This document shows, piece after piece, positions 44,415 through 53,481 of a DNA stretch of 64,000 nucleotides. The notes beneath the pieces are model-generated. The model did no database searches. It was not told where the DNA came from and saw nothing but the letters and a program-made list of their open reading frames with translations. Made by a program: the position numbers and the translations under genes. Every line of letters begins with the position of its first letter. The first letter of the stretch is position 1. The stretch covers positions 62,001 through 126,000 of the forward strand of contig JANQNT010000014.1 of the NCBI GenBank assembly GCA_028279445.1. The letters are read 5' to 3'. This DNA is from Tepidamorphaceae bacterium. Its GTDB lineage: Bacteria > Pseudomonadota > Alphaproteobacteria > Rhizobiales > Tepidamorphaceae.

Positions 44415-45391
44415 CATGGCCCGTCCAGCCGCGCATTCAGGAATGCGTCGATGCGCGCCAGGGCTTCGTCACTCTGGGCGCCGGGAAAGGCCATGAACAC
44501 ATGCGCACCGGCGGGATAGACGGCGAGTTCGGTCGCGTTCCCCGCAGCCGCCCAGCGTGGCGCCATCATCAGCGTGTCGTCGAGCAGGGGATCGCGCGTG
44601 CCGACGCTGAACAGCGCCGGGCACAAGCCGGTCACATCGGCCAGCATGGGCGAGACGTCGGCTGAGTCGGTCCGCGTCTCCCCCTGGACAAAGCAGCCAA
44701 CGAATTTCGTGATATCGCGGGTGTTGAGGATCAGCTTTTCCTCTCCCCAGTTGCGCACGCTGGGGGTGAGCCGCAGGTCGTAGCAGCCGGCGATCAGGTT
44801 GGCGGCGGCAAATGGGGTGAGACCATGCCGGTCGCGCAGCCGGATCAGCGTCAGCGTCGAGAGATGCGCGCCGGCGGATTCGCCGCCGATGGCAAGCTGT
44901 CCCCCGCCAAGCGCTTCGAGGCCTTCGCGGACCAGCCACAGCGCCGCCGCCTCGCAGTCGTCCGGGCCAGCGGGGAAGGGCTGTTCCGGCGCCAGGCGAT
45001 AGTCGACGCTGACCGCGCTCAGACCGGTGTTCTCGGCGATGCGCTCAAGGCGCGGGTCCTGCTCGTCAGGGGCACCGAGCACCCAGCCGCCACCATGGAT
45101 GTGCAGGTAGACGCCGCGCGAGGCGCGGGTTTGCGGCGCGATGACCCGCAGTTCCAAGGATCCTGCCGGCCCCTCGATGGTGACGGTCCGCGCGTGATCG
45201 AGCCTCGGCGCCAGCGGAAACGGCCCAAAGCCCTGCTTGCGCCGCTCGCGCACCACCGCTGGCGGAAACGACCACTGGTCCGGCAGCCCTTCGAGCGCCT
45301 CCAGAATTGTCGCGTTCAGTTCACGCGTTTCCGCGCTGACGGCCTCGTCGGCGAACACGGTCGGATCGAGCTTGATTGTCGAGGCTTGCAT
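44414..45391 (-). CDS. Alpha/beta hydrolase of the HSL-type esterase/lipase family
   Basis: The 325-residue enzyme has the HSL signature HGGGW (oxyanion hole), the nucleophile in GGESAGAHLS, and RDPLLDD plus AGAHVF for the acid and histidine. It should hydrolyse small esters. ATG 45391 begins MQASTIKLDPTVFADEAV. The gene is monocistronic, sharing a terminator with ompW. The long hairpin at 45516-45585 lies upstream. Confidence 0.9.
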   Translation of the reverse strand: MQASTIKLDPTVFADEAVSAETRELNATILEALEGLPDQWSFPPAVVRERRKQGFGPFPLAPRLDHARTVTIEGPAGSLELRVIAPQTRASRGVYLHIHGGGWVLGAPDEQDPRLERIAENTGLSAVSVDYRLAPEQPFPAGPDDCEAAALWLVREGLEALGGGQLAIGGESAGAHLSTLTLIRLRDRHGLTPFAAANLIAGCYDLRLTPSVRNWGEEKLILNTRDITKFVGCFVQGETRTDSADVSPMLADVTGLCPALFSVGTRDPLLDDTLMMAPRWAAAGNATELAVYPAGAHVFMAFPGAQSDEALARIDAFLNARLDGP

Positions 45392-45515
45392 GATGGCGTG
45401 GTGCTGGAGGAATGTGCGTTCATGTTTGTCGCAGAAATCCGCATGGCGGACTTCTGCTGAGACGGTGACAGCCCGCACCCCCTCCCGTCCACGCCTTCTT
45501 GCTATAGCCATAGCC

Positions 45516-45585
45516 GGCCCTCACCCCCTCCCGACCACCCACGGGAGTATGCTGCATGGGTGGTCGGGGGGGGGGGGTGAGGGCC
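45516..45585. repeat. Long inverted repeat carrying a 12-G tract
   Basis: Arms 45516-45541 and 45557-45585 pair over almost all their length (GGCCCTCACCCCC... with ...GGGGGTGAGGGCC, and CCGACCACCCA with TGGGTGGTCGG). The right arm has a run of 12 G (45566-45577), three more than the left arm would need, which suggests slippage. It lies between the esterase and yjbQ genes. Confidence 0.8.
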
Positions 45586-45647
45586 GGTGCAGTCGGAAAG
45601 CAAGAATGGCCGGGGGAGCGGGCCGGAACCGGGAGCGAAAGACGCCC

Positions 45648-46064
45648 ATGCGCCAGAACCAGCACATCCTCACCATCGCCACCGCCGGTCCCGGCATGAC
45701 CGACATCACCGCCGAGATCGCCGATTGGCTCGGCGGTCAGCAGATCGACTGCGGTCTGCTGACGGTGTTCATCCGCCACACCTCGGCGTCGCTGACGATC
45801 CAGGAGAATGCCGACCCACGGGTGCAGGCCGACCTGATGGACGCGCTGGACCGGCTGGCCCCGCGCGACCACCCTTATGCCCACGCGACCGAAGGGCCCG
45901 ACGATATGCCGGCGCACATCCGTTCGATGGTGACGGCGACCAGTCTCCAGGTCCCGGTGGCCAACGGAGCAATGCTGCTGGGCACCTGGCAGGGGGTCTA
46001 TCTGGTGGAACACCGCGACCGGCCGCACCGACGCGAGATCGTGCTGCACCTGTCGGGTGAATGA
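45648..46064 (+). CDS. yjbQ: YjbQ-family secondary thiamine-phosphate synthase-like protein
   Basis: The 138-residue protein matches the UPF0047/YjbQ fold: FIRHTSASLTIQENADPRVQADL (44-66), TEGPDDMPAHIRSM (81-94) and LGTWQGVYLVEHR (111-123). YjbQ in E. coli has minor thiamine phosphate synthase activity, its real role being unsure. ATG 45648 begins MRQNQHILT. It is preceded by the G-rich inverted repeat. Confidence 0.93.
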   Translation: MRQNQHILTIATAGPGMTDITAEIADWLGGQQIDCGLLTVFIRHTSASLTIQENADPRVQADLMDALDRLAPRDHPYAHATEGPDDMPAHIRSMVTATSLQVPVANGAMLLGTWQGVYLVEHRDRPHRREIVLHLSGE

Positions 46065-46109
46065 GGATGCCGGCGTAGTACCGGAGTACTTGCCTACCTG
46101 TGGACCGCG

Positions 46110-46466
46110 TCAGACCGCGATCAGCGGCAGCACCAGAGCCAGCGTCAGCATGCAGGTGGCCAGCCCGGACATGGTCTGGGCAAACCACACATCGGCATCG
46201 GCCGCGCGGGCGCGGCTGCGCTGGAAGGTCAGGTCATTGCCGTCGCGCTGCGGCGCGGCGGGCCAGAACGGCAGGCCGGCCAGTTGCCCGCGGCGTTCAG
46301 CCCGCAGGATGAAGGTGAATGCGAAGGCCAGGCTGAGCAGTCCGCCCGCCTTCGTCGCCGCAACGGCGTCGTCCGCAAGACCCAGCATCAGCCAGGTCAC
46401 GATGAAGCAGGCCAGTCCGAAAACCAGCCCCGAATCGTTGAAATTGGGGTCGCGTGCGTCCGGCAT
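46110..46466 (-). CDS. Small integral membrane protein, unknown
   Basis: The 118-residue protein has hydrophobic segments GLVFGLACFIVTWLMLGLA, AGGLLSLAFAFTFILRAE and MLTLALVLPLIAV. The central part (RGQLAGLPFWPAAPQRDGNDLTFQRSR, split by basic residues) is hydrophilic. It is convergent with yjbQ and has no informative neighbours. I do not assign a family. Confidence 0.65.
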   Translation of the reverse strand: MPDARDPNFNDSGLVFGLACFIVTWLMLGLADDAVAATKAGGLLSLAFAFTFILRAERRGQLAGLPFWPAAPQRDGNDLTFQRSRARAADADVWFAQTMSGLATCMLTLALVLPLIAV

Positions 46467-46800
46467 GGGATGGCGCGCTCCTCATCGGCGATTGACGTGG
46501 GCCCCGTGGGCTCGGCTGTCGGCGATGATCGCGGTTGCGCCTTAAGAAAGGCTGATGCGGCAAGGTTAAGAACTGATGGGTTGGGGTAAGGATTCGCAAA
46601 CCAAAACGACGCGCGCGAGGGTTCAGGTACCCATCGCCGCGAGGCTGAAAGTGGACGGTACGGCGCGTATCGAGAATTGAGGCTGTTTCTCCCAGCGCAA
46701 TGCGCGAACGGAACTTTTTCGCCTGCCGATGTTGATGCGATCGCCACTTCGTGGCGCAATAGGACAGTCGAAGGCGCGTGAAGAAGCGTTCACCGGCTTG

Positions 46801-46865
46801 AGGCCGTATCGACAGTCAGGATTTGGCGCATACCACGCTCCAAATCCTGACTGTCGATACGGCCT
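46801..46865. repeat. Perfect 26-bp inverted repeat, 65-bp hairpin
   Basis: AGGCCGTATCGACAGTCAGG with ATTTGG (46801-46826) is exactly complementary to 46840-46865, around a 13-base loop CGCATACCACGCT. The surrounding 424-bp gap (46467-46890) between the small membrane protein gene and the response regulator shows nothing else I can name. Both strands stay open through it, so a long reading frame crosses it from 46729, but that is unlikely to be translated. Confidence 0.9.
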
Positions 46866-46890
46866 AAGGGAGGGAATAGCGGGGCATGGC

Positions 46891-47598
46891 TTGGCTGAGG
46901 GTCTAATCGGTTCCGCCACGGCGGCCCGGATACTGATCGCGGACGATCATCCGCTGTTTCGCGACGCGTTGCGTCAGGCGCTCAGTTCGGATTCTGATGC
47001 CGGCGGGCTGAGCGTCGGCACGATCGCGGAATCCGGCAACATCGACGCCGTGATGGACGATCTGACCGAGAATCCGGAAACCGATCTCGTTCTGCTCGAC
47101 CTGTCGATGCCCGGCGTGCGCGGACTGTCCGGCCTGATGAACCTGCGGGCGCGGTTCCCCGAGGTCCCGGTCATCGTCGTCACCGGTTCGGACGACCCGG
47201 CCGTGGTGCGCCGCTGCGCGGATTTCGGCGCCTCGGGCTTCATTCCCAAGTCGCTGCAGGTCAGTGAGATGCGCGACGCGATCACCCAGGTGCTGGAGGG
47301 CGGAACCTGGTTCCCGCCGGACGTCAACCTGACTGCCGAGGACGAAAGCGAACTGGCCGATATCGCCAGGCGTCTGGCGACGCTGACGCCGCAGCAGATG
47401 CGCGTGCTGATGATGCTGGGCGAAGGGCTGCTCAACAAGCAGATCGCCTATGAACTGGATGTCTCCGAGGCAACCGTCAAGGCGCATGTCTCGGCAATCC
47501 TGCAGAAGCTGAACGTCGACAGCCGCACACAGGCCGTGATCATGGTCAACCGCATCGATGCCTTGCAGCGCGACGATGTGCTGCCCGACGTGCGGTGA
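46891..47598 (+). CDS. LuxR/NarL-type response regulator, CrbR/ErdR-like
   Basis: The 235-residue protein has a receiver domain (RILIADDHPLF at the start, phosphoacceptor in LVLLDLSMPGVRG, K in GFIPKSL) and a LuxR-type helix-turn-helix (LTPQQMRVLMMLGEGLLNKQIAYELDVSEATVKAHV). It lies tail-to-tail with an SLC5-type hybrid sensor kinase, the pairing of CrbS/CrbR and MxtR/ErdR systems that regulate acetate (acs) and related metabolism. The start is uncertain: TTG 46891, with GCGGGG upstream, follows the 26-bp palindrome; an in-frame ATG at 46729 would include it. Confidence 0.85.
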   Translation: MAEGLIGSATAARILIADDHPLFRDALRQALSSDSDAGGLSVGTIAESGNIDAVMDDLTENPETDLVLLDLSMPGVRGLSGLMNLRARFPEVPVIVVTGSDDPAVVRRCADFGASGFIPKSLQVSEMRDAITQVLEGGTWFPPDVNLTAEDESELADIARRLATLTPQQMRVLMMLGEGLLNKQIAYELDVSEATVKAHVSAILQKLNVDSRTQAVIMVNRIDALQRDDVLPDVR

Positions 47599-47614
47599 CT
47601 CGCGCCGGCGGGAC

Positions 47615-50600
47615 CTACTCTGCCGCTTCGCGGCGCGAAAAGCGTGACAACACGGCGCGAAGTGCCGCCGGTTTGACCGGCTTGTAGAGCACCACGGCGC
47701 CTTGCGCCTCGGCTTCCGCGCGCACCTCCGGCGAACGGTCCGCAGTCAGCAGGATGACCGGAACGTCGCTGTCGAAGGCTGCGTTGACTGCCGTGGCGGC
47801 ATCGAGGCCGGTGCCGCTGTCGAGGTGGTAGTCGACGATCATCAGGTCCGGCGCGCCACCGGGCGCTGCGTCCCCCGGTTTGACCAGGGCGGTCGCTTCG
47901 GCTTGCGACGTCGCTGTCTGCACGCTGCAGCCCCAGGCATCGAGCAAGGTGGCCATGCCGTCGAGTATCTTAGGCTCGTTGTCGATACACAGCACGTCGA
48001 GCGGCATCAGCCGTGCCGCGGCCTGGGGGGCAGCCGGTGCATCGCTGGCGGCAGGCGCCGACGCGGCGCGTGGCACGTCGACCGAGAACACCGATCCGCG
48101 CCCCGGTTGCGATGCAATGCCCACCTCGGTGCCAAGCTGCCGCGCCAGACGCTCGACGATCGACAAGCCCAGCCCCAGGCCCCGTGCCTGCTGGGCGGCA
48201 CCGTCGAGGCGCTTGAACTCATGGAAGATCGCTTCGCGCTTGTTGGCGGGAATGCCGGGGCCGGTGTCATGGACGCAAATCCTGACCTGATCGCCCTGGC
48301 GCCGGCAGCCGACCAGAATGCGTCCCTCGGCGGTGTATTTGACGGCATTGGAGATCAGGTTCTGCAACAGCCGCCGCAGGAAACGCCGGTCGCTGCGCAA
48401 GCTGACGGTCGAGGTGAGTATGCGCAGGTCCAGACCCTTCTCGCGCGCCAGCGGGACGAATTCGATGCGCAACGGCTTGAGGATGTCCTCCATGGCGAAG
48501 ACGCTCATCTCCGGCTTCATCGCGCCGGCGTCCAGGCGGGATATGTCGAGCAGCGCGGAGAGAATCTCCTCGACCGCCTCCAGCGATCCGTCGATGTTCT
48601 CGGCCAGCTTGCGCTCCTGCGCGTTCATCTCCCGCTCGGTGAGGCTGGAGGTGTATAGCCGCGCCGCGTTCAGCGGTTGCAGGATGTCGTGGCTGGCCGC
48701 CGCCAGAAAGCGTGTCTTGTCGGCATTGGCGTTTTCGGCGCTGGCGCGGGCCTGCTCAAGTTCGCTGTTCAGCCTGGTCAGCGCCAGGGTGCGGTCGCGC
48801 ACCCGCTGTTCCAGCGACTCGTTCGCCGCCGCCAGCTCCTGCGCCGCCCGCACGCGATCGGTGACATCGGAAACGGTCACCACCAGCCCGCCGCCCGGCA
48901 TCGCATCGGAGCGGATCTCGCGCACCTTTCCCGGACCCGAGCGTTGCGTCTGGAATTGCTCGCCGCGCACGCTGGCGCGCAACTGGTGGTCGACCAGCGC
49001 CTCGATCTGTCCGGGCCCGAAAAGGCCGCGCCCGGCCACATCGCGGTAGATATCGGCGAGCGTCGTGCCGACCCGGCCGTAGGCGGCCGGCAGATCGAGC
49101 GTGGCGCGGAACTGCCGGTTCCAGCAGATCAGCCGCAGGTCGGCGTCGAACACCCCGATGCCTTGGTGCACGTGATCCAGCGCGGTCTGCAGCAGGTCGC
49201 GGTTGTATTGCAACGCCGCGGACGCATCGTCGAGCAGCTTCATCGCCGACTTGCTGCCGGCATTGCGGCGTTCCAGCAGCAGCGACAGCGCCACCCGGGC
49301 CGACGGAGCGCCGATGGCGCTGGCCAGCGTGCGCTCCGCGTAGCGGACGAATTGCACGTCGGCCTCCGAGCCCGGATCGGCGGTCAATTCGTTCTCCGCG
49401 CAATAGGCATCGATATGCCGGCGCGCACGCTCTTCGCCGAGGTAGCGGGCAATCGTCTTCTCGATGTCGCCGACATTGATGGAGGTGCGCGACAGCCGCA
49501 TGCCCTGGGGGATCGGTGCGAGCGCCTCGGGCACGAACTGACTGGCCTGCAGCCGCTCGATCGCCCGCGGCGTGCGCAGAACCGAGACCACGGTATAGAC
49601 GAGCGTGTTGGCCACAAGGCTCCAGAAGACCCCGTGGACCAGCGGGCTGAAGTCGATCCCCAAGAGCCGCTCGGGCTGCAGCAGGCCGATGCCGAACGGC
49701 CCGCTCGTCATGATGGCGGCATCGAGCAGCCCGGCGCTGACGAAGTTTGGCACCAGCAGCGTGTAGGTCCACAGCGCGATGCCGGCCGCCATGCCTGCGA
49801 TGGCGCCGGCCGCCGTGCCCTGCCGCCAGACCAGGCCGCCGAAGAACGCCGGTGCAAGCTGCGCGATCGCCGCGAAGGAGACCAGCCCGATCGACGCCAG
49901 CGCGTCATTGCCGGCGATCGCGCGATAGTAGAGATAGGACAGCAGCAGCAGGATGAAGATCGCCACCCGGCGGATCAGCAGCAGTTTCGGCCCGAGCGCC
50001 TCGTCGCCCGATTGCAGCGCCGTGCGGCGCAGCAGCACCGGCCCGACCAGGTCGTTGCCGACCATGATGGCCAGCGCCACGCTGGCCACGATCACCATGG
50101 CGGTTGCAGCGGACAGACCACCGACGAAGGCGATCAGGGTGATGAGATGCGCATCCGCCGCGATCGGCAGCGTCAGCACATACATGTCCGGATTGGTGCC
50201 GGTGCCGGAGAAGAGCAGCATGCCGGCAACCGCGATTGGCACCACGAACAGGTTGATGGCGACGAGATAGAGCGGAAACAGCCAGGCGGCGGCGCGGGCT
50301 TCCCGCTCGGTGTTGTTCTCCACCACCGCGACGTGGAACTGGCGCGGCAGCAGCAGGGCGCAGATGAAGCCGAGCAGGATCATCGTCAGCCACGGTCCGC
50401 CCTCGAGGCTGCTGCCGAACACCTGCGTGATGTCCGTTCTGGCTGCCGCCTCCCGCCACAGCGTCATCGGCCCGCCGAACATGAAGAAGGTGACGAAGAT
50501 GCCGACCGCCAGGAACGCCACCAGCTTGATGACCGATTCCACCGCGATCGCCAGCATCAGGCCGTGCTGGTGCTCGGTGGCGTCGATATGCCGGGTGCCG

Positions 50601-51136
50601 AACAGCACCGCGAACAGCGCCAGCGCCAGCGCCACCAGCAGCGCGATGTCGCCGAAGAACGGCATCTGGCCGGCCGCATCGGGATAGTCCAGGTACTGGA
50701 CCATCGTCGTCAGCGATTCCGAGATCGCCTTGAGCTGCAGCGCGATATAGGGGACCACGCCGACGGTGACGATCAGCGTCACCACCGCCGCGACGGCCTG
50801 GCTCTTGCCGTAGCGCGAGGCGATGAAGTCGGCCACCGAGGTGATGTTGTGGGCCTTGGCGAGCCGGATGACCCTGAGCACCAGCGGATAGGCCGCGCCG
50901 ATCATCAGCGCGGCTCCGATATAGATGGTCAGGAAGTCGAGGCCCTCGCGCGTCGCCAGGCCGACGCTGCCGAAGAAAGTCCATGAGGTGCAGTAGACGC
51001 CCAGCGTCAGGGCATAGATGACCGGCCGCCCGCCGGCCCAGGCGTTACGCTGCGCCAGTCGGTCCCCGTAACTGGCCACCGCGAACAGAAATCCGAGGTA
51101 GGCAATTGCGGTGGCGACGACAACCCAGCCCTGCAT
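47615..51136 (-). CDS. SLC5-domain hybrid sensor histidine kinase, CrbS/MxtR-like
   Basis: This 1173-residue protein has an N-terminal sodium:solute-symporter-like module (about 1-560, a dozen or more helices), a PAS domain (about 650-760, DHVHQGIGVFDADLRLICWN), a coiled-coil linker, HisKA with H in AASHDILQPLN, HATPase (NLISNAVKY, DTGPGIP, GLGLGLSIV) and a C-terminal receiver (LMIVDYHLDSGTGLD; K in LYKPVKP). Kinases of this type include CrbS and MxtR and sense uptake or presence of acetate or related compounds. ATG 51136 (MQGWVVVATAIAYLG) is preferred. Its stop is 16 bp from that of the response regulator. Confidence 0.92.
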   Translation of the reverse strand: MQGWVVVATAIAYLGFLFAVASYGDRLAQRNAWAGGRPVIYALTLGVYCTSWTFFGSVGLATREGLDFLTIYIGAALMIGAAYPLVLRVIRLAKAHNITSVADFIASRYGKSQAVAAVVTLIVTVGVVPYIALQLKAISESLTTMVQYLDYPDAAGQMPFFGDIALLVALALALFAVLFGTRHIDATEHQHGLMLAIAVESVIKLVAFLAVGIFVTFFMFGGPMTLWREAAARTDITQVFGSSLEGGPWLTMILLGFICALLLPRQFHVAVVENNTEREARAAAWLFPLYLVAINLFVVPIAVAGMLLFSGTGTNPDMYVLTLPIAADAHLITLIAFVGGLSAATAMVIVASVALAIMVGNDLVGPVLLRRTALQSGDEALGPKLLLIRRVAIFILLLLSYLYYRAIAGNDALASIGLVSFAAIAQLAPAFFGGLVWRQGTAAGAIAGMAAGIALWTYTLLVPNFVSAGLLDAAIMTSGPFGIGLLQPERLLGIDFSPLVHGVFWSLVANTLVYTVVSVLRTPRAIERLQASQFVPEALAPIPQGMRLSRTSINVGDIEKTIARYLGEERARRHIDAYCAENELTADPGSEADVQFVRYAERTLASAIGAPSARVALSLLLERRNAGSKSAMKLLDDASAALQYNRDLLQTALDHVHQGIGVFDADLRLICWNRQFRATLDLPAAYGRVGTTLADIYRDVAGRGLFGPGQIEALVDHQLRASVRGEQFQTQRSGPGKVREIRSDAMPGGGLVVTVSDVTDRVRAAQELAAANESLEQRVRDRTLALTRLNSELEQARASAENANADKTRFLAAASHDILQPLNAARLYTSSLTEREMNAQERKLAENIDGSLEAVEEILSALLDISRLDAGAMKPEMSVFAMEDILKPLRIEFVPLAREKGLDLRILTSTVSLRSDRRFLRRLLQNLISNAVKYTAEGRILVGCRRQGDQVRICVHDTGPGIPANKREAIFHEFKRLDGAAQQARGLGLGLSIVERLARQLGTEVGIASQPGRGSVFSVDVPRAASAPAASDAPAAPQAAARLMPLDVLCIDNEPKILDGMATLLDAWGCSVQTATSQAEATALVKPGDAAPGGAPDLMIVDYHLDSGTGLDAATAVNAAFDSDVPVILLTADRSPEVRAEAEAQGAVVLYKPVKPAALRAVLSRFSRREAAE

Positions 51137-51229
51137 ACGCCCTCGCTGACACTGTCCATACACAATCGCGCGGACCGGTTGCCGCCGCGCGACAGCGGCA
51201 ACGTCACCACAATCGTGCCACCAAGTCCA

Positions 51230-51494
51230 TTTTTGCCGGCCGCTCGGCTTATCCGAAAACCGGTTCCCACTTTTCGGGCCTCACGGCATCGGTTCTATTC
51301 CGCTCACGGCAGTTGCGCTCATGCGCAACGCCTCCGCGAGGGCGCGCGTTCGCGCGGACACGCGGTCGCGTGTCTGGGTTCGTTCCTTGCACCGAGGGTG
51401 CGTTTGGCACCCAGGCACGCGACCGCGTGCCCGGCCGGTCAGGCCGCCCCCGCGGAGCCGTGAGCGCAGCGAACTCGCGTGAGCGGAATAAAGC
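51230..51494. repeat. Long intergenic repeat, copy 2, with the 5' module in inverted duplicate
   Basis: The core is in reverse orientation (51255-51275, GAAAACCGGTTCCCACTTTT plus C), followed by CTCACGGC..TCC. The CTCACGGC module then occurs forward (51298-51380, TTCCGCTCACGGCAGTTGCG, CGGACACGCGGTCGCGTGTC) and again reversed (51400-51490, GGCACGCGACCGCGTGCCC.., CCGCCCCCGCGGAGCC). This fills most of the 471-bp gap (51137-51607) between the sensor kinase and mscL. Otherwise only mscL promoter sequence is expected here. Confidence 0.8.
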
Positions 51495-51607
51495 GCCATC
51501 CATCACGACATCGACAGGTGGGTTGGCCCGCCGCGCCGAAGCGGCTAAACGGGCACGCTGCCGGTTGCAGCAGTGCATCGCAGACAACCAGCCGAGGACA
51601 TCCGAAC

Positions 51608-52027
51608 ATGAGCATGGCGAGCGAGTTCAAGGAATTCGCCCTGAAGGGCAACGTGGTCGACCTGGCGGTCGGCGTTGTGATCGGCGGTGCGTTCGGCGCC
51701 ATCGTCAAGTCGTTCGTCGACGACATCGTGATGCCGGTCATTGGCGTGTTTCTGGGTGGAACGGATTTCTCCAACCTGTTCGTCCAGTTGGCCGGCGAGC
51801 CGCAGGCAACGCTGGAGGCTGCCCGTGAGGCCGGCGCGACGCTCGCCTACGGCAACTTCATCACGGTGACGATCAACTTCCTGATCATCGCCTGGGTGAT
51901 CTTTCTGGTGATCAAGGCGATCAACGCCATGAAGCGGGAAGAGGAAGCCGTGGCTGCCGAGGAGCCGGCTGAGCCACCGCGCGGCGAGATGTTGCTCGAA
52001 GAGATCCGCGATCTGCTGAAGAAGTGA
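51608..52027 (+). CDS. mscL: Large-conductance mechanosensitive channel MscL
   Basis: The 139-residue protein has the MscL pattern: [44 protein letters not shown] (N-terminal amphipathic helix and TM1), a periplasmic loop, [26 protein letters not shown] (TM2) and a charged C-terminal helix ([12 protein letters not shown]). It forms a homopentamer that opens under membrane tension to release solutes in osmotic downshock. ATG 51608 is the natural start. It is not clearly in an operon. Confidence 0.96.
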   Translation: MSMASEFKEFALKGNVVDLAVGVVIGGAFGAIVKSFVDDIVMPVIGVFLGGTDFSNLFVQLAGEPQATLEAAREAGATLAYGNFITVTINFLIIAWVIFLVIKAINAMKREEEAVAAEEPAEPPRGEMLLEEIRDLLKK

Positions 52028-52287
52028 CCGCCGCCGTCGCACGGGCGCACCCGACCGTGCCCCCGGCGAGGCCGGCGCGGGCTTCATGCGGCTGTGCTTC
52101 GGGCGCTGGCCCAGGGGGGCGAAGGTTGCCACGCAGCGCCTCGCGACTGGTTGGAAACCCGCTGCCAGGCTGGGTTTCTGCGGCTTGCGTTGACCGATTG
52201 CGGTGCCTTGCGCCAAGCTAAAAAGCGACTGCACTTTTTCCGCGGGGGCAGAGTCCGGCCGAAGTACTTCCGCTATTCTTCCCCGCC

Positions 52288-53478
52288 ATGGATGTTCGAA
52301 CCGAAGCCATGCAAACGCTCTCCGAAGCGCGTCTTGCAAGTGTTCTGGATACCGCTGTCGACGGCATTATCGTCATCGACGAGGGGTCGCGGATACTTGC
52401 GTTCAACAAGGCCTGCGAGGAACTGTTCGGCTATCAGGCCTCCGAGGTCGTCGGCCGCAACGTCAAGTTCCTGATGCCGGACCGCTACGCCGACAATCAC
52501 GACGGCTACATGGACAACTACATGGCCACCGGCGAGCGCAAGATCATCGGCATCGGCCGTGCGGTGCACGGCCGGCGCAGCGATGGCGAGGTGTTCCCGC
52601 TGGAGCTGTCGGTCGGCGAGTCGCAGACGCCCTTCGGGCGCCAGTTCGTCGGCATCGTGCGCGATCTGCGCCCCAAGATCGAGGCACAGGAGCGCGTCGA
52701 TGCGCTGCAGGCGCAGTTGATCCGCATGGAACGGGCCAACGCGATGGACGAGATGGGTTCGGCACTGGCCCATGAGCTCAACCAGCCGCTGACCGCCGTC
52801 ATGCTCTATCTGCAGGCGGTGACCCGCAAGGCGCGGCGCGATCTCTCCAGCGAAGACGCAAGGTTGTCGGCGGACTGCCTGAGCGTCATCGACAAGGCGA
52901 TCGAGGAAGCCGACCGCGCCGGCAAGATCATCCAGCACATGCGCCGCTTCATCGAGAACCGGGAGGTGGAGCGCGTCGACCTTGCGCTTGCGCAGGTGGT
53001 GGACGAGGCGATCGATTTCGCGCTGGTGGGCAATCGCGCCAAGGGCATCGCGGTGCACCGCAGTCACGCCGAAGCGTTGCCGCACGTCTTCGGCGATCCG
53101 GTCCAGATCCAGCAGGTCATCGTCAATCTCGTGCGCAACGCCTTCGATGCGCTGCAAAGTGCCGATGACAAGGTCATCGATGTCACCACACGCCAGGACG
53201 GCGAGCGGGTGATTGCAACCATTGCCGACAGCGGACCGGGCGTTTCGCCCGATATCATGCCGGACCTGTTCCGCGCCTTCGCCACCAGCAAACCCTCGGG
53301 CACGGGGCTTGGCCTGGCGATCTCGCGCACCATCGCGCAGAGTCACGGCGGCGATCTGATCGTCGACCCGGGCGGCTGCGGACGCGGCGCGCAGTTCTCG
53401 CTTGTGTTGCCTTGTGCAAGACATGAACAACCGCAAACACGCGTGCCGGAGGACGTCACTGCAGGGGCTGAACGGTGA
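52288..53478 (+). CDS. fixL: FixL-like heme-PAS oxygen-sensing histidine kinase (single-PAS, soluble)
   Basis: The 396-residue kinase has one PAS domain (about 14-130), then HisKA with H162 in SALAHELNQPLTAV, and HATPase (NLVRNAFDAL, DSGPGVS, GTGLGLAIS). The PAS has H71 in NHDGYMDNYMATGE, aligning with the heme-binding histidine of FixL (H200 in Bradyrhizobium), and R91 in IIGIGRAV, exactly 20 residues on as H200/R220 are. So it likely senses O2 by heme. It lacks membrane spans and a second PAS. fixJ follows 3 bp later. The classic output is FixJ activation of fixK and nifA. Confidence 0.9.
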   Translation: MDVRTEAMQTLSEARLASVLDTAVDGIIVIDEGSRILAFNKACEELFGYQASEVVGRNVKFLMPDRYADNHDGYMDNYMATGERKIIGIGRAVHGRRSDGEVFPLELSVGESQTPFGRQFVGIVRDLRPKIEAQERVDALQAQLIRMERANAMDEMGSALAHELNQPLTAVMLYLQAVTRKARRDLSSEDARLSADCLSVIDKAIEEADRAGKIIQHMRRFIENREVERVDLALAQVVDEAIDFALVGNRAKGIAVHRSHAEALPHVFGDPVQIQQVIVNLVRNAFDALQSADDKVIDVTTRQDGERVIATIADSGPGVSPDIMPDLFRAFATSKPSGTGLGLAISRTIAQSHGGDLIVDPGGCGRGAQFSLVLPCARHEQPQTRVPEDVTAGAER

Positions 53479-53481
53479 CCG

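Noticed and set aside
45237..45647. An extended N-terminus of YjbQ
   Set aside because: The extra 137 residues cross the inverted repeat and G tract and are not part of the compact YjbQ fold.
46801..46865. The perfect inverted repeat as the ends of an insertion sequence
   Set aside because: The arms are only 13 bp apart, leaving no room for a transposase.
46729..46890. A longer response-regulator N-terminus reaching back through the 26-bp palindrome
   Set aside because: Receiver domains begin near RILIADDH; the extra residues are encoded by the palindrome and are not family-like, so the start is placed after it. Not fully excluded.
48677..50986. A 769-codon plus-strand frame opposite the hybrid sensor kinase
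   Set aside because: It has no domains and lies wholly inside the kinase coding region.
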